From NCBI GenBank assembly GCA_047608075.1, contig JBLKRX010000001.1, forward strand, positions 124,001-188,000: 64,000 nucleotides of DNA, read 5' to 3'. Positions 7,807 to 16,576 of the stretch are shown here, piece by piece (the first letter of the stretch is position 1; each line of letters opens with the position of its first letter). The position numbers were made by a program, and so were the translations under genes. Under the pieces are notes generated by a model. It ran no database searches. It was given only the letters and a program-made list of their open reading frames with translations, and had not been told where the DNA came from. Source of the stretch: Ferdinandcohnia humi_A. GTDB taxonomy: Bacteria > Bacillota > Bacilli > Bacillales > Bacillaceae_L.

Positions 7807-9060
7807 TTAAAATGCAGTCATACAAATCGGTTTCTCCTCGGTTTGGAATAAGCGATTAAGAACTCCAAGTTTTCTATAATCCGAGATTGCTAGAAGCCCA
7901 TTTTGAAATAAAGCTTTAGCTGTAACTACACCCATTACGAGCGAGGAGAAATCCGAAATGTCAATTGATACCACGAACTCATAATCAGAATTATCTACTA
8001 CACTTGCAATTCCATCGGTAAAGTTAACCATTATTGGTCCGCTATTTTCATTAACGAAGGAATCCTGAATAACAAATTTTATTCGAGAAGTAACATTGTT
8101 AAAATTATGACCTTTTAGAACCTTGAAAAATCCAGCCACATCCACCACCCGATACATGAGTCCAAGTCCAGAACATTCTATTTCATGATAGACACTAGGC
8201 AATAAATGATTTGTACCATTTGTTGGGTTTTGTAAAGGAAAATGAAAATACTCATCTTGTGTATGAATTACAACACGATTAATTTGATCGAATTGACTAT
8301 GTAAGAAAGAAAAAAGCTGATTCTTTGCTTCCACATTTTCATAGATGAATTCTTTTACATGAAGATCATTAAACGAAAAATTCGTCTCACTTTCTTTCTT
8401 AAAAGTAAACGATAGATACCCTAAAACTTTATCTTCTTCCACATATCCAACATATAGTAAGTTTGGATTCTTAAAGAATGAATCAGCCTCAATCTCAGTT
8501 CGTAGCATCATACCATGCTGAGTAGATGCGTACCGGTTATAGCAGTCGAGTATATGCTTTGTATGATTTTCAGTTAAAAACTGAAGCTTTTTCTCACCAA
8601 GATATTTTGGAAAGCTTGAAGGCTTTATTTTATATTGATTCATTTTAGTACCATAACCAAATCCCATTTTCTTATAAAAATCTAAACGAAATGGATAAAG
8701 CATTACTAAAGGACAATTCTTATTTCTAAAATACGCTATAAAATATTCGATTAATTCCTTAGCAACTCCTTCTTTTTTATGAAGAAGATCAACTGCAACA
8801 GAGCCGACCCCACCGACTTCCATTAATGTTGATGAAAAATTCATTGTGTAATGGTGTAACCTCATCCCACCTAATAATCTCTCATCCCGAAACAATCCAT
8901 AATAGTCCGTTCTAGGATCAGACTCCTGGGTTGTATGAAACTGCTGTTTCAGTCTTTGCTGCACCTCTGGTGAATGATTAAATACGCCAGGATAAGCGTT
9001 CGTATCAATCTGAACAAATTCATCTAACTCTTCAACTGATAATTTTCTAATAATACTCAA
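7807..9060 (-). CDS. Eis-like GNAT acetyltransferase with SCP2-type C-terminal domain
   Basis: The 417-residue product matches the layout of Eis-family proteins. It has a GNAT domain with GGVGSVAVDLLHKKEGVAKELIEYF, a central second GNAT-like domain, and a C-terminal sterol-carrier-like domain (about residues 310-417) ending in Phe, the usual catalytic carboxylate provider. Eis proteins acetylate aminoglycosides or protein lysines; which applies here is unknown. The start is TTG 9060 with GAGGGG upstream. The palindrome CGACTAGTCG at 9086-9095 lies just upstream, near the divergently similar site of the TetR gene, suggesting control by it. Confidence 0.8.
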   Translation of the reverse strand: MSIIRKLSVEELDEFVQIDTNAYPGVFNHSPEVQQRLKQQFHTTQESDPRTDYYGLFRDERLLGGMRLHHYTMNFSSTLMEVGGVGSVAVDLLHKKEGVAKELIEYFIAYFRNKNCPLVMLYPFRLDFYKKMGFGYGTKMNQYKIKPSSFPKYLGEKKLQFLTENHTKHILDCYNRYASTQHGMMLRTEIEADSFFKNPNLLYVGYVEEDKVLGYLSFTFKKESETNFSFNDLHVKEFIYENVEAKNQLFSFLHSQFDQINRVVIHTQDEYFHFPLQNPTNGTNHLLPSVYHEIECSGLGLMYRVVDVAGFFKVLKGHNFNNVTSRIKFVIQDSFVNENSGPIMVNFTDGIASVVDNSDYEFVVSIDISDFSSLVMGVVTAKALFQNGLLAISDYRKLGVLNRLFQTEEKPICMTAF

Positions 9061-9085
9061 TACCTCATCCCCTCATAAATAAAAT

Positions 9086-9095
9086 CGACTAGTCG
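9086..9095. promoter_or_regulatory. Palindromic candidate TetR operator before the Eis-like gene
   Basis: CGACTAGTCG is a perfect 10-bp palindrome in the short gap between the TetR gene and the Eis-like start. Related GACTAGTC motifs occur at 6541, 9784 and 9903. Confidence 0.4.
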
Positions 9096-9130
9096 GTTTA
9101 AGGAAATCGATAGAAAGGAATCTCCCCTTT

Positions 9131-9748
9131 CTATTTTTGAATATATTGCATAAATATCTTTTCAGCTTCTACCATGATATCTTGGTACGGATACTCATCT
9201 GCACCAAGTACAGAGTAATGTAAGCATACTCCGTCTAATATGCCCCAAAAAAGTGATGAAATGATGTTCGAATCAACATGTGTGCCAAATTCTCCAACTT
9301 TTTTTCCCTCTTCAACGATCTCTATTAGGAACTTCTGATAAATATCTTTAAAACGGTCTACCATTAGCTTTTTCATCTCAGCATCTCGTCCAGAGTTGAT
9401 AAAAAACTCTACATGTACCTGTATTGATTTTTGTCTATCCTCATTTAACTCTACATCAGCATAGGTTTTAAAAAGAAATTTTATTTTTTCCGTTGCTGTT
9501 TTATATTCTTTTAAGCTTTCTTCAAAAAACTCAAAAGTTCTCTCTGTACGAAGATTCATTAGTTGGACATATATATCTTCTTTACTTTCAAAATAATTGT
9601 AAATCGCACCCTTACTCATTCCAGAATAGGCTACTATATCATCAATCGTTGCAACCTGGTAGCCTTTTTCTCCAAATGCTTGCTGTGCACTATCCAATAT
9701 TTCTCTCTTCTTTTTTTGCTTATACTCATCTGATACGATCGGTGGCAT
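9131..9748 (-). CDS. TetR/AcrR-family transcriptional regulator
   Basis: The 205-residue protein has the N-terminal TetR helix-turn-helix (residues about 15-60: ATIDDIVAYSGMSKGAIYNYFESKEDIY) and a ligand-binding helical C-terminus. I chose ATG 9748 with GGGAG upstream. It heads a minus-strand cluster followed by two acetyltransferases, and palindromic GACTAGT-type motifs flank it. The natural reading is a local repressor of acetyltransferase and possibly exporter genes, with autoregulation. Its inducer is unknown. Confidence 0.85.
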   Translation of the reverse strand: MPPIVSDEYKQKKKREILDSAQQAFGEKGYQVATIDDIVAYSGMSKGAIYNYFESKEDIYVQLMNLRTERTFEFFEESLKEYKTATEKIKFLFKTYADVELNEDRQKSIQVHVEFFINSGRDAEMKKLMVDRFKDIYQKFLIEIVEEGKKVGEFGTHVDSNIISSLFWGILDGVCLHYSVLGADEYPYQDIMVEAEKIFMQYIQK

Positions 9749-9783
9749 CGTAATTTCTCCCTTCAGATTCACGCTCACAAAAG

Positions 9784-9912
9784 CGACTAACTAGTTTATT
9801 TTATTTAACCATATTTTACAGATGGATTTCAAGCAATTTAGGTTAAGTTCAAAAAAACTATATTTTTACTATCTACAATCAGTCTATTGATTTTTTCATT
9901 AGAGACTAGTCT
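9784..9912. promoter_or_regulatory. Promoter region of the TetR gene with GACTAGT-type motifs
   Basis: CGACTAACTAGT (9784-9795) and the palindrome AGACTAGTCT (9903-9912) flank the likely promoter. On the minus strand, TTGAAA followed by an 18-base gap and TTAAAT lies between them. This arrangement fits autoregulation. Confidence 0.35.
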
Positions 9913-9984
9913 ATAAGATCTATTTAGACATATTCCAGTCATCTCATTATTACTATCTTCATATACATAATTGAGGTGTCTATC

Positions 9985-10284
9985 ATGTCTATTACGTCAA
10001 GAATCTTATTATTATTTTCTTTTTTCCTGTTATTTCTTAATGGTTCCTCGCTGAGTTTTATTCTATTCTATGAGAGGCTCGGGTTTCTATTTGGTTATGG
10101 ACTTTTTATGTTTTCTAGCTTAGTAGGTATTCTCTTTGCATCGATCGCGGAAGAACCTGGTTCAACAAAGAGATTTTATTGCAAATACTGTATGATTGGA
10201 AACCTACTAGTCCTATTCTTTCCACTTTACTTTCACATAGTTGCAAGAACAATCTTTCCATATATCCTATCCCTCATCCTTTAG
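9985..10284 (+). CDS. Small membrane protein (99 aa), unknown function
   Basis: The product has three predicted transmembrane stretches: residues about 5-28, 32-52 and 70-95. The connecting loop carries a charged segment with two cysteines (KRFYCKYCMIG). ATG 9985 has GAGGTG seven bases upstream. I do not recognise the family. It stands alone between the TetR gene (divergent) and a second small plus-strand gene. Confidence 0.6.
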   Translation: MSITSRILLLFSFFLLFLNGSSLSFILFYERLGFLFGYGLFMFSSLVGILFASIAEEPGSTKRFYCKYCMIGNLLVLFFPLYFHIVARTIFPYILSLIL

Positions 10285-10414
10285 TCGTATTCCACTCTCC
10301 ATCATAACAATGAGCCTTTTTCAATCTCATATCCGATGTATCATTTCGGTCGACCCTTTAGAATGAAGATGTAGTTCATTACATGTTTTAGATATCTAAA
10401 GGAGAGTGAACCTA

Positions 10415-10582
10415 ATGATGCATTATACAGTTGCAAAAATGATAGTTGATATTGAAAGAGTGCTTCAAAAAAGAACAATAAAATATAGTCATCAAGAGAA
10501 AAAAATGAAACCTAAACATAAAACCTCAACAACTAAGTTCTTAAAGTTACATGAAAAAAAGGTCGTTTGTGAAACCTGTTAG
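10415..10582 (+). CDS. Small basic protein (55 aa), unknown function
   Basis: AAAGGAGAGTG precedes a double ATG, and the frame ends in TAG. The product is strongly basic, with many Lys and His residues in its middle (KKMKPKHKTSTTK). It ends with a short cysteine motif, VVCETC, which could be half of a metal site or a redox pair. It is followed directly by a terminator, supporting a real transcript. No family is recognised. Confidence 0.55.
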   Translation: MMHYTVAKMIVDIERVLQKRTIKYSHQEKKMKPKHKTSTTKFLKLHEKKVVCETC

Positions 10583-10607
10583 TTTTAACTACACACGAGG
10601 TGCAAAG

Positions 10608-10636
10608 GTTCGCCTAAATGGTAGGCGGACTTTTAT
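10608..10636 (+). terminator. Terminator after the 55-aa gene
   Basis: The stem GTTCGCCTA/TAGGCGGAC with a five-base loop is followed by TTTT. The T-run is short, so efficiency may be modest. Confidence 0.6.
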
Positions 10637-10639
10637 CTG

Positions 10640-10835
10640 TGAGTTAGAGATATAAAAAATGCACAAATGCCTTGCTCACCCCTACAAGCAAATGTTCTGT
10701 TGCAAAAAAGTCGTTATTTAACTTTTCATTGCAGCGCGTTTTTGACCTCGAGGGGGTTGGCCGCTTGCGCTAGGCATTGAAAACTATTTTCAAAATTTTA
10801 TACTTTCCTTACTTGGAACAAAAGGGAACGTATAA
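10640..10835. other. Intergenic stretch with a GC-rich block, no gene seen
   Basis: No frame with a ribosome binding site is present. The block around 10725-10775 (CTCGAGGGGGTTGGCCGCTT) is GC-richer than its surroundings and has the look of a Bacillaceae intergenic repeat, but no second copy was found in this window. Confidence 0.3.
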
Positions 10836-10866
10836 ATAAAAAACACTTGGAATCCCAAGTGTTTTA
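10836..10866 (-). terminator. Terminator of map
   Basis: On the minus strand AAAACACTTGG pairs with CCAAGTGTTTT and is followed by a T-rich tail, just after the map stop codon. Confidence 0.85.
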
Positions 10867-10871
10867 CGTGA

Positions 10872-11624
10872 TTAAACATCCTGATCAGTTAAAATAATTG
10901 GTCCCTCACTTGTGATAGCAAGAGTATGCTCATACTGTGCAGATAAGCTACCATCGATTGTGCGTGCCGTCCAACCATTTTTGTCCATCTTGGATTGCCA
11001 TTTCCCAATATTAACCATTGGTTCAATTGTGAAGACCATCCCTTCTTTTATACGTAGACCTTTGTTCGGCAAACCATAATGCAAGACCTGTGGCTCCTCA
11101 TGCATCGTCGGACCGATACCGTGTCCAATGAAATCACGAACGACAGAAAATCCTTCTGCTTCTGTATAAGATTGAATCGCATGACCAATATCCCCTAGAC
11201 GATTTCCAACAACAGCCTGCTCGATTCCTTTATAAAGAGCTGTTTTTGTAACATGTAATAGCCTATCCGCGTCTTCGGATATTTCTCCTACGCCATATGA
11301 CCAGGCAGAATCCGCAAGCGCTCCACCTAAATTAACAACCATATCAATTGTAACGATATCTCCATTTTGTAATGGTTCCTTTCTTGGAAACCCGTGGCAA
11401 ATCTCATCATTTATAGAAGCACAAGTTGCATATTCGTACCCTTTATACCCCTTTTGTTCCGGAGTAGCACCATGTTTTTTTATAAATTTTTCAGCAAAGC
11501 TGTCAATTTCAAGACTTGTAATTCCTGGTTCGATCAATTTTCTAATTTCCTTATGGCAAGCTGCCAGAATTTGGCCAGCCTCTCTCATCAGTTCAATCTC
11601 TCGCTTCGTTTTTAAATGAATCAT
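10872..11624 (-). CDS. map: Type I methionine aminopeptidase
   Basis: This enzyme removes the initiator methionine from nascent proteins using two metal ions. The 250-residue product has the MetAP1 pattern: HGFPRKEPLQNGDIVTIDM (first metal Asp), ADSAWSYGVG, RDFIGHGIGPTMHEEPQ (metal His) and MVFTIEPMV (Glu). A further Glu follows near the end (QYEHTLAIT). It resembles the second, YflG/MapB-type enzyme of B. subtilis, not the copy in the ribosomal-protein operon, because it stands alone. I chose ATG 11624 with GAGGG eight bases upstream; GTG 11633 is an in-frame alternative. Confidence 0.93.
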   Translation of the reverse strand: MIHLKTKREIELMREAGQILAACHKEIRKLIEPGITSLEIDSFAEKFIKKHGATPEQKGYKGYEYATCASINDEICHGFPRKEPLQNGDIVTIDMVVNLGGALADSAWSYGVGEISEDADRLLHVTKTALYKGIEQAVVGNRLGDIGHAIQSYTEAEGFSVVRDFIGHGIGPTMHEEPQVLHYGLPNKGLRIKEGMVFTIEPMVNIGKWQSKMDKNGWTARTIDGSLSAQYEHTLAITSEGPIILTDQDV

Positions 11625-11761
11625 AAAAAACACCCTCAGTTTAGTTTGATGTATTTATTATATCCCTAATGAAAATTATTTGCATAAACAAAACTCTAAT
11701 ATGTACGAACGAAAAGAAACTTTTTGTATAATAGATATGAAAATACGAAAGGATGTGGACT

Positions 11762-12673
11762 ATGTTTTTTAAGCTTCGAACTAAATCTAATGAATTATTA
11801 ATCTTGGAGGTGTTAAACAACCGGATGAATTTGGCTGATAAGGACAAGCAATACTATCTTAACCTTATTAAAGGGTACGAAGGAGAAAGAGCTTTTGATT
11901 ATCTATTAGAAAAAATCCAGTGTGATTGTATGGTATTAAATGATTTACTATTAAAAATAAATAACACCACCTTCCAAATCGATTCACTTCTCATTACCTC
12001 AGATACTATTTACCTTTTCGAAATAAAAAATTATGACGGGGACTATTACTACGAGTCAGATAAATTATATAAGAAACCCAAAACTGAAATTATTAATCCA
12101 CTTCACCAAATAAGCAGAACCGAAGCCTTATTTCGTCAGCTACTACTCAATCTTGGATTTACCCTCGAAATTAATACTTCTGTTGTATTTATCAATCCCG
12201 AATTCACCTTATACCAGGCTCCCCTCAATAAACCAATCATTCTTCCCACCCAGGTTAATCGCTATTTGAACAAAATAAGTAATATCCATTCAAAATTAAC
12301 TAAAAAACATGCTCTGCTTGCTGAAAAGCTAGTGTTATTACATATGAATGGTTCCGCTTTTACGCAGGTACCACGGTATGACTACACTTCATTGCAAAAA
12401 GGGATTATTTGTCTGGAATGTCATTCATTTTTAATTTGCGTGCAGGGAAAAAAGTGTAGTTGTAAGGAATGTGGATATACAGAATTAACTGAAACTGCCG
12501 TACTTCGTAGCATTAACGAATTTAAGCTGCTTTTTCCTAATGCACGGATTACTACAAATGGTGTTCACGAGTGGTGTCAGGTCGTGAGTTCAAAAAAGAG
12601 GATACGTGGGATACTAAATTTAAATTTTAAATTAGTGGTGAAGAATCGCTGGTCATACTACGAAGAGATTTAG
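11762..12673 (+). CDS. NERD-domain (nuclease-related) protein with C-terminal zinc-ribbon-like region
   Basis: The NERD domain (residues about 35-150) shows GYEGERAFDYLL, then NTTFQIDSLLITSDTIYLFEIKNYDG, which contains the restriction-endonuclease-like D...ExK active-site pattern (QIDSLL ... EIKN). The C-terminal third carries ICLECHSF...KCSCKECGY, paired cysteines suggesting a zinc ribbon. Proteins of this type are widespread in Bacillus and of unknown role. ATG 11762 has AAAGGA eight bases upstream; ATG 11753 is less well placed. A -10-like TATAAT lies at 11727-11732. The 52-bp repeat array begins about 40 bases after its stop, with no clear terminator between. Confidence 0.8.
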   Translation: MFFKLRTKSNELLILEVLNNRMNLADKDKQYYLNLIKGYEGERAFDYLLEKIQCDCMVLNDLLLKINNTTFQIDSLLITSDTIYLFEIKNYDGDYYYESDKLYKKPKTEIINPLHQISRTEALFRQLLLNLGFTLEINTSVVFINPEFTLYQAPLNKPIILPTQVNRYLNKISNIHSKLTKKHALLAEKLVLLHMNGSAFTQVPRYDYTSLQKGIICLECHSFLICVQGKKCSCKECGYTELTETAVLRSINEFKLLFPNARITTNGVHEWCQVVSSKKRIRGILNLNFKLVVKNRWSYYEEI

Positions 12674-12714
12674 AATTAAAACTTATATCTTCAGTCATCA
12701 GTTTTTCTAGTTTT

Positions 12715-13775
12715 TTAGGTGTCGAGGACGCTGTCGCGTGTGGCCTCCTTTTTCGGGTATTGAGAACAAGCTTCAGTAACCGTTTTCGCGCATGGCCCAT
12801 CTTTTGGGCATCGAGAACATCCTTCAGTTACCTTTTTTCGCGCATGGCCCCTCTTTTGGGCATCGAGAACATCCATCAGTTACCTTTTTCACGTATGGCC
12901 TTCTCTTTTGGGCATCGAGAACATCCTTCAGTTACCTTTTTTCGCGAGTGGCCCCTCTTTGGGCATCGAGAACATACTTCAGTTACCTTTTTCGCGCGTG
13001 GCCTTCTCTTTTGGGCATCGAGAACGTACTTCAGTGACCTTTTTCACGCGTGGCCTTCTCTCTTGGGCATCGAGAACATCCATCAGTTACCTTTTTCACG
13101 TATGGCCTTCTCTTTTGGGCATCGAGAACGCGCTTCAGTGACCTTTTTCGCGCGTGGCCTCTTCTTTTGGGCATCGAGTACCTCCGTCAGTTACCTTTTT
13201 CACGCGTGACCTCTTCTTTTGGGCATCGAGTACCTCCGTCAGTTACCTTTTTCGCGCGTGGCCTTCTCTTTTGGGCATCGAGAACGTACTTCAGTGACCT
13301 TTTTCACGCGTGACCTCCTCTCTTGGGCATCCAGAACATCCATCAGTTACCTTTTTCACGTATGGCCTTCTCTTTTGGGCATCGAGAACGCGCTTCAGTG
13401 ACCTTTTTCGCGCGTGGCCTCTTCTTTTGGGCATCGAGTACCTCCGTCAGTTACCTTTTTCACGCGTGACCTCTTCTTTTGGGCATCGAGTACCTCCGTC
13501 AGTTACCTTTTTCGCGCGTGGCCTTCTCTTTTGGGCATCGAGATCCTCCTTCAGTGACTTTTTTCAGCGCGTAGCCTTCTCTCTTGGGCATTGAGAACCT
13601 CCATCGGTGACCATTTTCGCGCTAACCCACCTCTATTGGGCATCGATAACACTCGTCAGCGACCTTTTACTTACAATTTCTCCTTTCTAGGGAATCGAGA
13701 ACCTCCGTCATTTACCAATATCTCGAAAACCCTCCTCTCCTAGACATCGAGAGAACATCCTTTATTTACAAAAAT
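12715..13775 (+). repeat. 52-bp tandem repeat array, about 20 units
   Basis: A unit of 52 bases repeats head-to-tail across this whole interval. The most constant part is TTTTGGGCATCGAGAAC, with GTTACCTTTTTC and a CGCGCGTGGCC segment also shared. Central units are near-identical, and units at both ends are progressively degenerate (for example GGGTATTGAGAAC near 12754 and AGACATCGAGAG near 13743). Fifty-two is not a multiple of three, so successive units change frame; plus-strand open frames in it are by-products of stop-poor units. It has no spacer diversity and is not a CRISPR array. Function unknown. Confidence 0.9.
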
Positions 13776-13798
13776 TTTATAATACTATTAATTTCTAC

Positions 13799-13833
13799 AA
13801 AAAAAAGGCTGTGAACCCAAAGTTCACAGCCCC
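13799..13833 (-). terminator. Terminator of the M3 oligoendopeptidase gene
   Basis: GGCTGTGAAC pairs with GTTCACAGCC and, on the minus strand, is followed by a run of seven to eight T. Confidence 0.9.
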
Positions 13834-13841
13834 CATAAAAC

Positions 13842-15536
13842 TTATAATTGTTTGTCGTCAACACTATTTAACCAAGCTTCGATTTCACCAACGACTGATT
13901 GGACAGTGCCATCTTCAAATGGTGATAGTAGATTTGCAACCTCTACTAGTTGAAGGAATGGCTTACTACCACCTTGTTTGCAAAGGTGCACATAATCAGC
14001 CCAAGCAGTATCATGGTTCTCTCTTGATTTTTTCCAGAATTGGAATGCACAAATTTGAGCCAATGTATAGTCGATATAGTAAAATGCCGTTGTGTAGATA
14101 TGACTTTGACGTTGCCAGAATCCACCTTGCTCTAGGTATTCATTTCCATCGTAGTCTTTGTTTGGCATGTACTTGTGCTCAATTTCTCTCCATGCTTTGT
14201 TACGCTCTGCTGGAGTTGCTTCAGGGTTCTCATATACAAAGTGCTGGAATTCATCAACAGCCACTCCATATGGAAGGAATAAAAGTGCTTCACTTAGATG
14301 GGCAAATTTGTATTTGTCTGTATCCTCTTTGAAGAACAATTCCATCCATGGCCATGTGAAAAATTCCATACTCATAGAATGGATTTCACATGCTTCATAT
14401 GTTGGCCAGTTGTATTCTGGGACTTCGAAATGTCTGCTTGAATACACTTGGAACGCATGACCTGCTTCATGCGTTAGGACATCAATGTCTCCAGATGTAC
14501 CATTGAAGTTTGAGAAGATATATGGTGACTGATAATCACTAATATACGTACAATATCCACCACTTGCTTTTCCTTTTTTCGCTACTAAGTCCATGAGATT
14601 GTTATCGATCATAAAATTAAAGAATTCTTTTGTTTCTTCAGATAGTTCTTCATACATTTTCTGGCCGTTTGCGATAATCCATTCTGGATCACCCTTAGGA
14701 ACTGCGTTTCCTGTTTTGAAGCGGAAGGACTCGTCATAGTACTTTAATGCATCGACACCGATTCTCTCTGCTTGGCGTTTACGTAAATTTACAGCAAGCG
14801 GTACGATATGTTCCTTCACCTGATTTCTGAAGTTAGCTACCATTTCCGCGTTGTAATCTGTTCTAGAAAGTCTTGCATAGGCTAGTTCAACAAAATTATT
14901 GAAGCCTAGTTTATGAGCAACTTTTGTACGTACCTTTACAAGCTTATCATAAATTTCATCGAATTTTTCTTGGTGCTCCTTATAAAAGGCAAAGCGTGCT
15001 TCATTTGCTTTCTTTCTCATATCACGGTCAGTTGATTCTGCAAAAGGTTGAAGCTGTGCTAACGTATACTCTTCCCCTTCAAACTCTATTTTTGCCGAAG
15101 CCACAAGCTTTGTATACTCAGATGTTAGCTTGTTTTCTTGTTGAAGATCTTCCACTACCTCAGATGAAAATGTCTTCAATTGTGTATCAGCAAAATTAAA
15201 GAGGTGTTTCCCCCATTTTTTCTCAAGCTCTTCGCGAAACTTAGAACCAACTAATTCCTTGTAATATGAAGTAGTAAGACCTTGAACTAGTGGTTGAATT
15301 TCGTCAAGATAATCTTGCTCCTGTTTATAAAATTCATCATTTGTATCGATTGTATGTCTGACATAACAAAGGTTAAATGCGGTGTCCACTCTTCTATGTA
15401 CTGCAATTATTTCTTTCATTGCTTTGTCTTGCTCAACGGCAGTTGCAGCATTTTTGAATCTCTCTAAAGCAGCATTAAATGTTTGTTCTACCTCTTCCAT
15501 ATTGGGACGAACGTATTGATAGTCATTAAAGTTCAT
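13842..15536 (-). CDS. M3-family oligoendopeptidase (PepF-like)
   Basis: This cytoplasmic zinc endopeptidase of 564 residues cleaves short peptides. The zinc motif HEAGH is at residues 356-360 (VLTHEAGHAFQVY), with the third ligand expected in the downstream helix (CEIHSMSMEFF). The N-terminal helical half matches the M3 'pepF_M3' architecture. The length is close to Bacillus M3 oligoendopeptidases of about 560-570 residues. The ATG is preceded by AAAGGTGAAC. It appears monocistronic, with its own terminator. Confidence 0.9.
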   Translation of the reverse strand: MNFNDYQYVRPNMEEVEQTFNAALERFKNAATAVEQDKAMKEIIAVHRRVDTAFNLCYVRHTIDTNDEFYKQEQDYLDEIQPLVQGLTTSYYKELVGSKFREELEKKWGKHLFNFADTQLKTFSSEVVEDLQQENKLTSEYTKLVASAKIEFEGEEYTLAQLQPFAESTDRDMRKKANEARFAFYKEHQEKFDEIYDKLVKVRTKVAHKLGFNNFVELAYARLSRTDYNAEMVANFRNQVKEHIVPLAVNLRKRQAERIGVDALKYYDESFRFKTGNAVPKGDPEWIIANGQKMYEELSEETKEFFNFMIDNNLMDLVAKKGKASGGYCTYISDYQSPYIFSNFNGTSGDIDVLTHEAGHAFQVYSSRHFEVPEYNWPTYEACEIHSMSMEFFTWPWMELFFKEDTDKYKFAHLSEALLFLPYGVAVDEFQHFVYENPEATPAERNKAWREIEHKYMPNKDYDGNEYLEQGGFWQRQSHIYTTAFYYIDYTLAQICAFQFWKKSRENHDTAWADYVHLCKQGGSKPFLQLVEVANLLSPFEDGTVQSVVGEIEAWLNSVDDKQL

Positions 15537-15651
15537 TGGGGTTCACCTTTTTCTAATAGAATATGTATTCTATTTTATTGTAAACCAACCTTCCTCTATT
15601 TTTCCACAATTAAATCTTCATCAAAATAAGTGACTTTATGATAAGAAACGC

Positions 15652-15678
15652 TAAAAGGTTCGCAAATCCTGTCGATAT
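15652..15678 (+). promoter_or_regulatory. Sigma-D (flagellar) type promoter for motAB
   Basis: TAAA (15652-15655), a 15-base spacer and GTCGATAT (15671-15678) match the sigma-D consensus TAAA-N15-GCCGATAT with one mismatch, about 105 bases before motA. Motility genes are the expected regulon. Confidence 0.7.
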
Positions 15679-15784
15679 AAAATACAGAATCAGAATAAAA
15701 AACTAACAAAGAAAATGAGTAGTGTACTAATTAAAATTAAAACTACTAATCTTTTACTAACGTTGAAAGCACAGGTGATTCAAA

Positions 15785-16576
15785 TTGGATAAGTCGTCAT
15801 TAATAGGGGTAATACTCGGGTTAATCGCAGTTTTTGTAGGGATGGTTTTAAAGGGAGTTGACCTCTCCGCCCTTCTAAATCCAGCAGCAATTTTAATCAT
15901 AATTTTAGGAACAATTGCTGCTGTTACTATTGCATTTCCGACAAGTGAATTAAAACGAGTTCCACAGCTATTTGGGATCCTTTTTAAAGAGAGAAAAATG
16001 CTTACAGTCGAGGAACTAATCCCGATGTTTTCTAATTGGGCGACTATCGCTCGGAAAGAAGGACTTCTAGCACTAGAAGTCAAAGTGGCAGAGGTTGATG
16101 ATGAATTCTTAAAAAATGGCTTGAGTATGGCAGTTGATGGACAAAGTGCAGAATTTATTCGAGATGTAATGACCGAAGAAATTGAAGCAATGGAAGAACG
16201 TCATTTATCCGGTGCCTCCATTTTCTCACAAGCAGGTACTTATGCACCAACCTTAGGGGTTCTAGGAGCAGTAGTCGGTCTAATTTCTGCCTTAAGTCAT
16301 ATGGACAATACAGATGAATTAGGAAAGGCTATATCAGCCGCCTTCGTAGCAACATTGCTAGGTATCTTTACTGGATATGTACTATGGCATCCATTCGCTA
16401 ATAAGTTAAAAAGAAAGTCAAAGCAGGAAATCAAAATCAAAGAGGTTATGATTGAAGGAGTTCTGTCAGTTCTTGAAGGACAATCCCCAAGAGCAATTGA
16501 GCAAAAGCTTTCTACATATCTATCAAAAAAGGATCGTCAAAAGGTTATGACTGAGGGTGAATCGATAGATGGCTAA
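15785..16576 (+). CDS. motA: Flagellar stator protein MotA
   Basis: MotA forms the proton channel of the flagellar motor with MotB. The 263-residue product has four transmembrane segments (residues about 5-25, 34-50, 150-170 and 183-203). It contains the conserved stretches MFSNWATIARKEGLLALE, GTYAPTLGVLGAVVGLISALSHM and KISAAFVATLLGIFTGY-like, and the charged cytoplasmic loop that contacts FliG. The start is TTG 15785 with CAGGTG upstream, giving the same N-terminus as B. subtilis MotA (MDK-S-SLIG). The stop overlaps the motB start by eight bases, indicating translational coupling. Confidence 0.96.
   Translation: MDKSSLIGVILGLIAVFVGMVLKGVDLSALLNPAAILIIILGTIAAVTIAFPTSELKRVPQLFGILFKERKMLTVEELIPMFSNWATIARKEGLLALEVKVAEVDDEFLKNGLSMAVDGQSAEFIRDVMTEEIEAMEERHLSGASIFSQAGTYAPTLGVLGAVVGLISALSHMDNTDELGKAISAAFVATLLGIFTGYVLWHPFANKLKRKSKQEIKIKEVMIEGVLSVLEGQSPRAIEQKLSTYLSKKDRQKVMTEGESIDG

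Noticed and set aside
10640..10835. A small RNA gene
   Set aside because: Apart from GC-rich patches there is no promoter-terminator pair on one strand; the hairpin at the end is the map terminator.
12760..13594. Six overlapping plus-strand open frames of 60-149 residues in the 52-bp array
   Set aside because: The period is not a multiple of three, the frames begin at arbitrary ATGs without ribosome binding sites, and the same peptide patterns recur in all frames. They are by-products of a stop-poor repeat.
12715..13775. CRISPR array
   Set aside because: Whole units are repeated with no unique spacers and there are no cas genes nearby.
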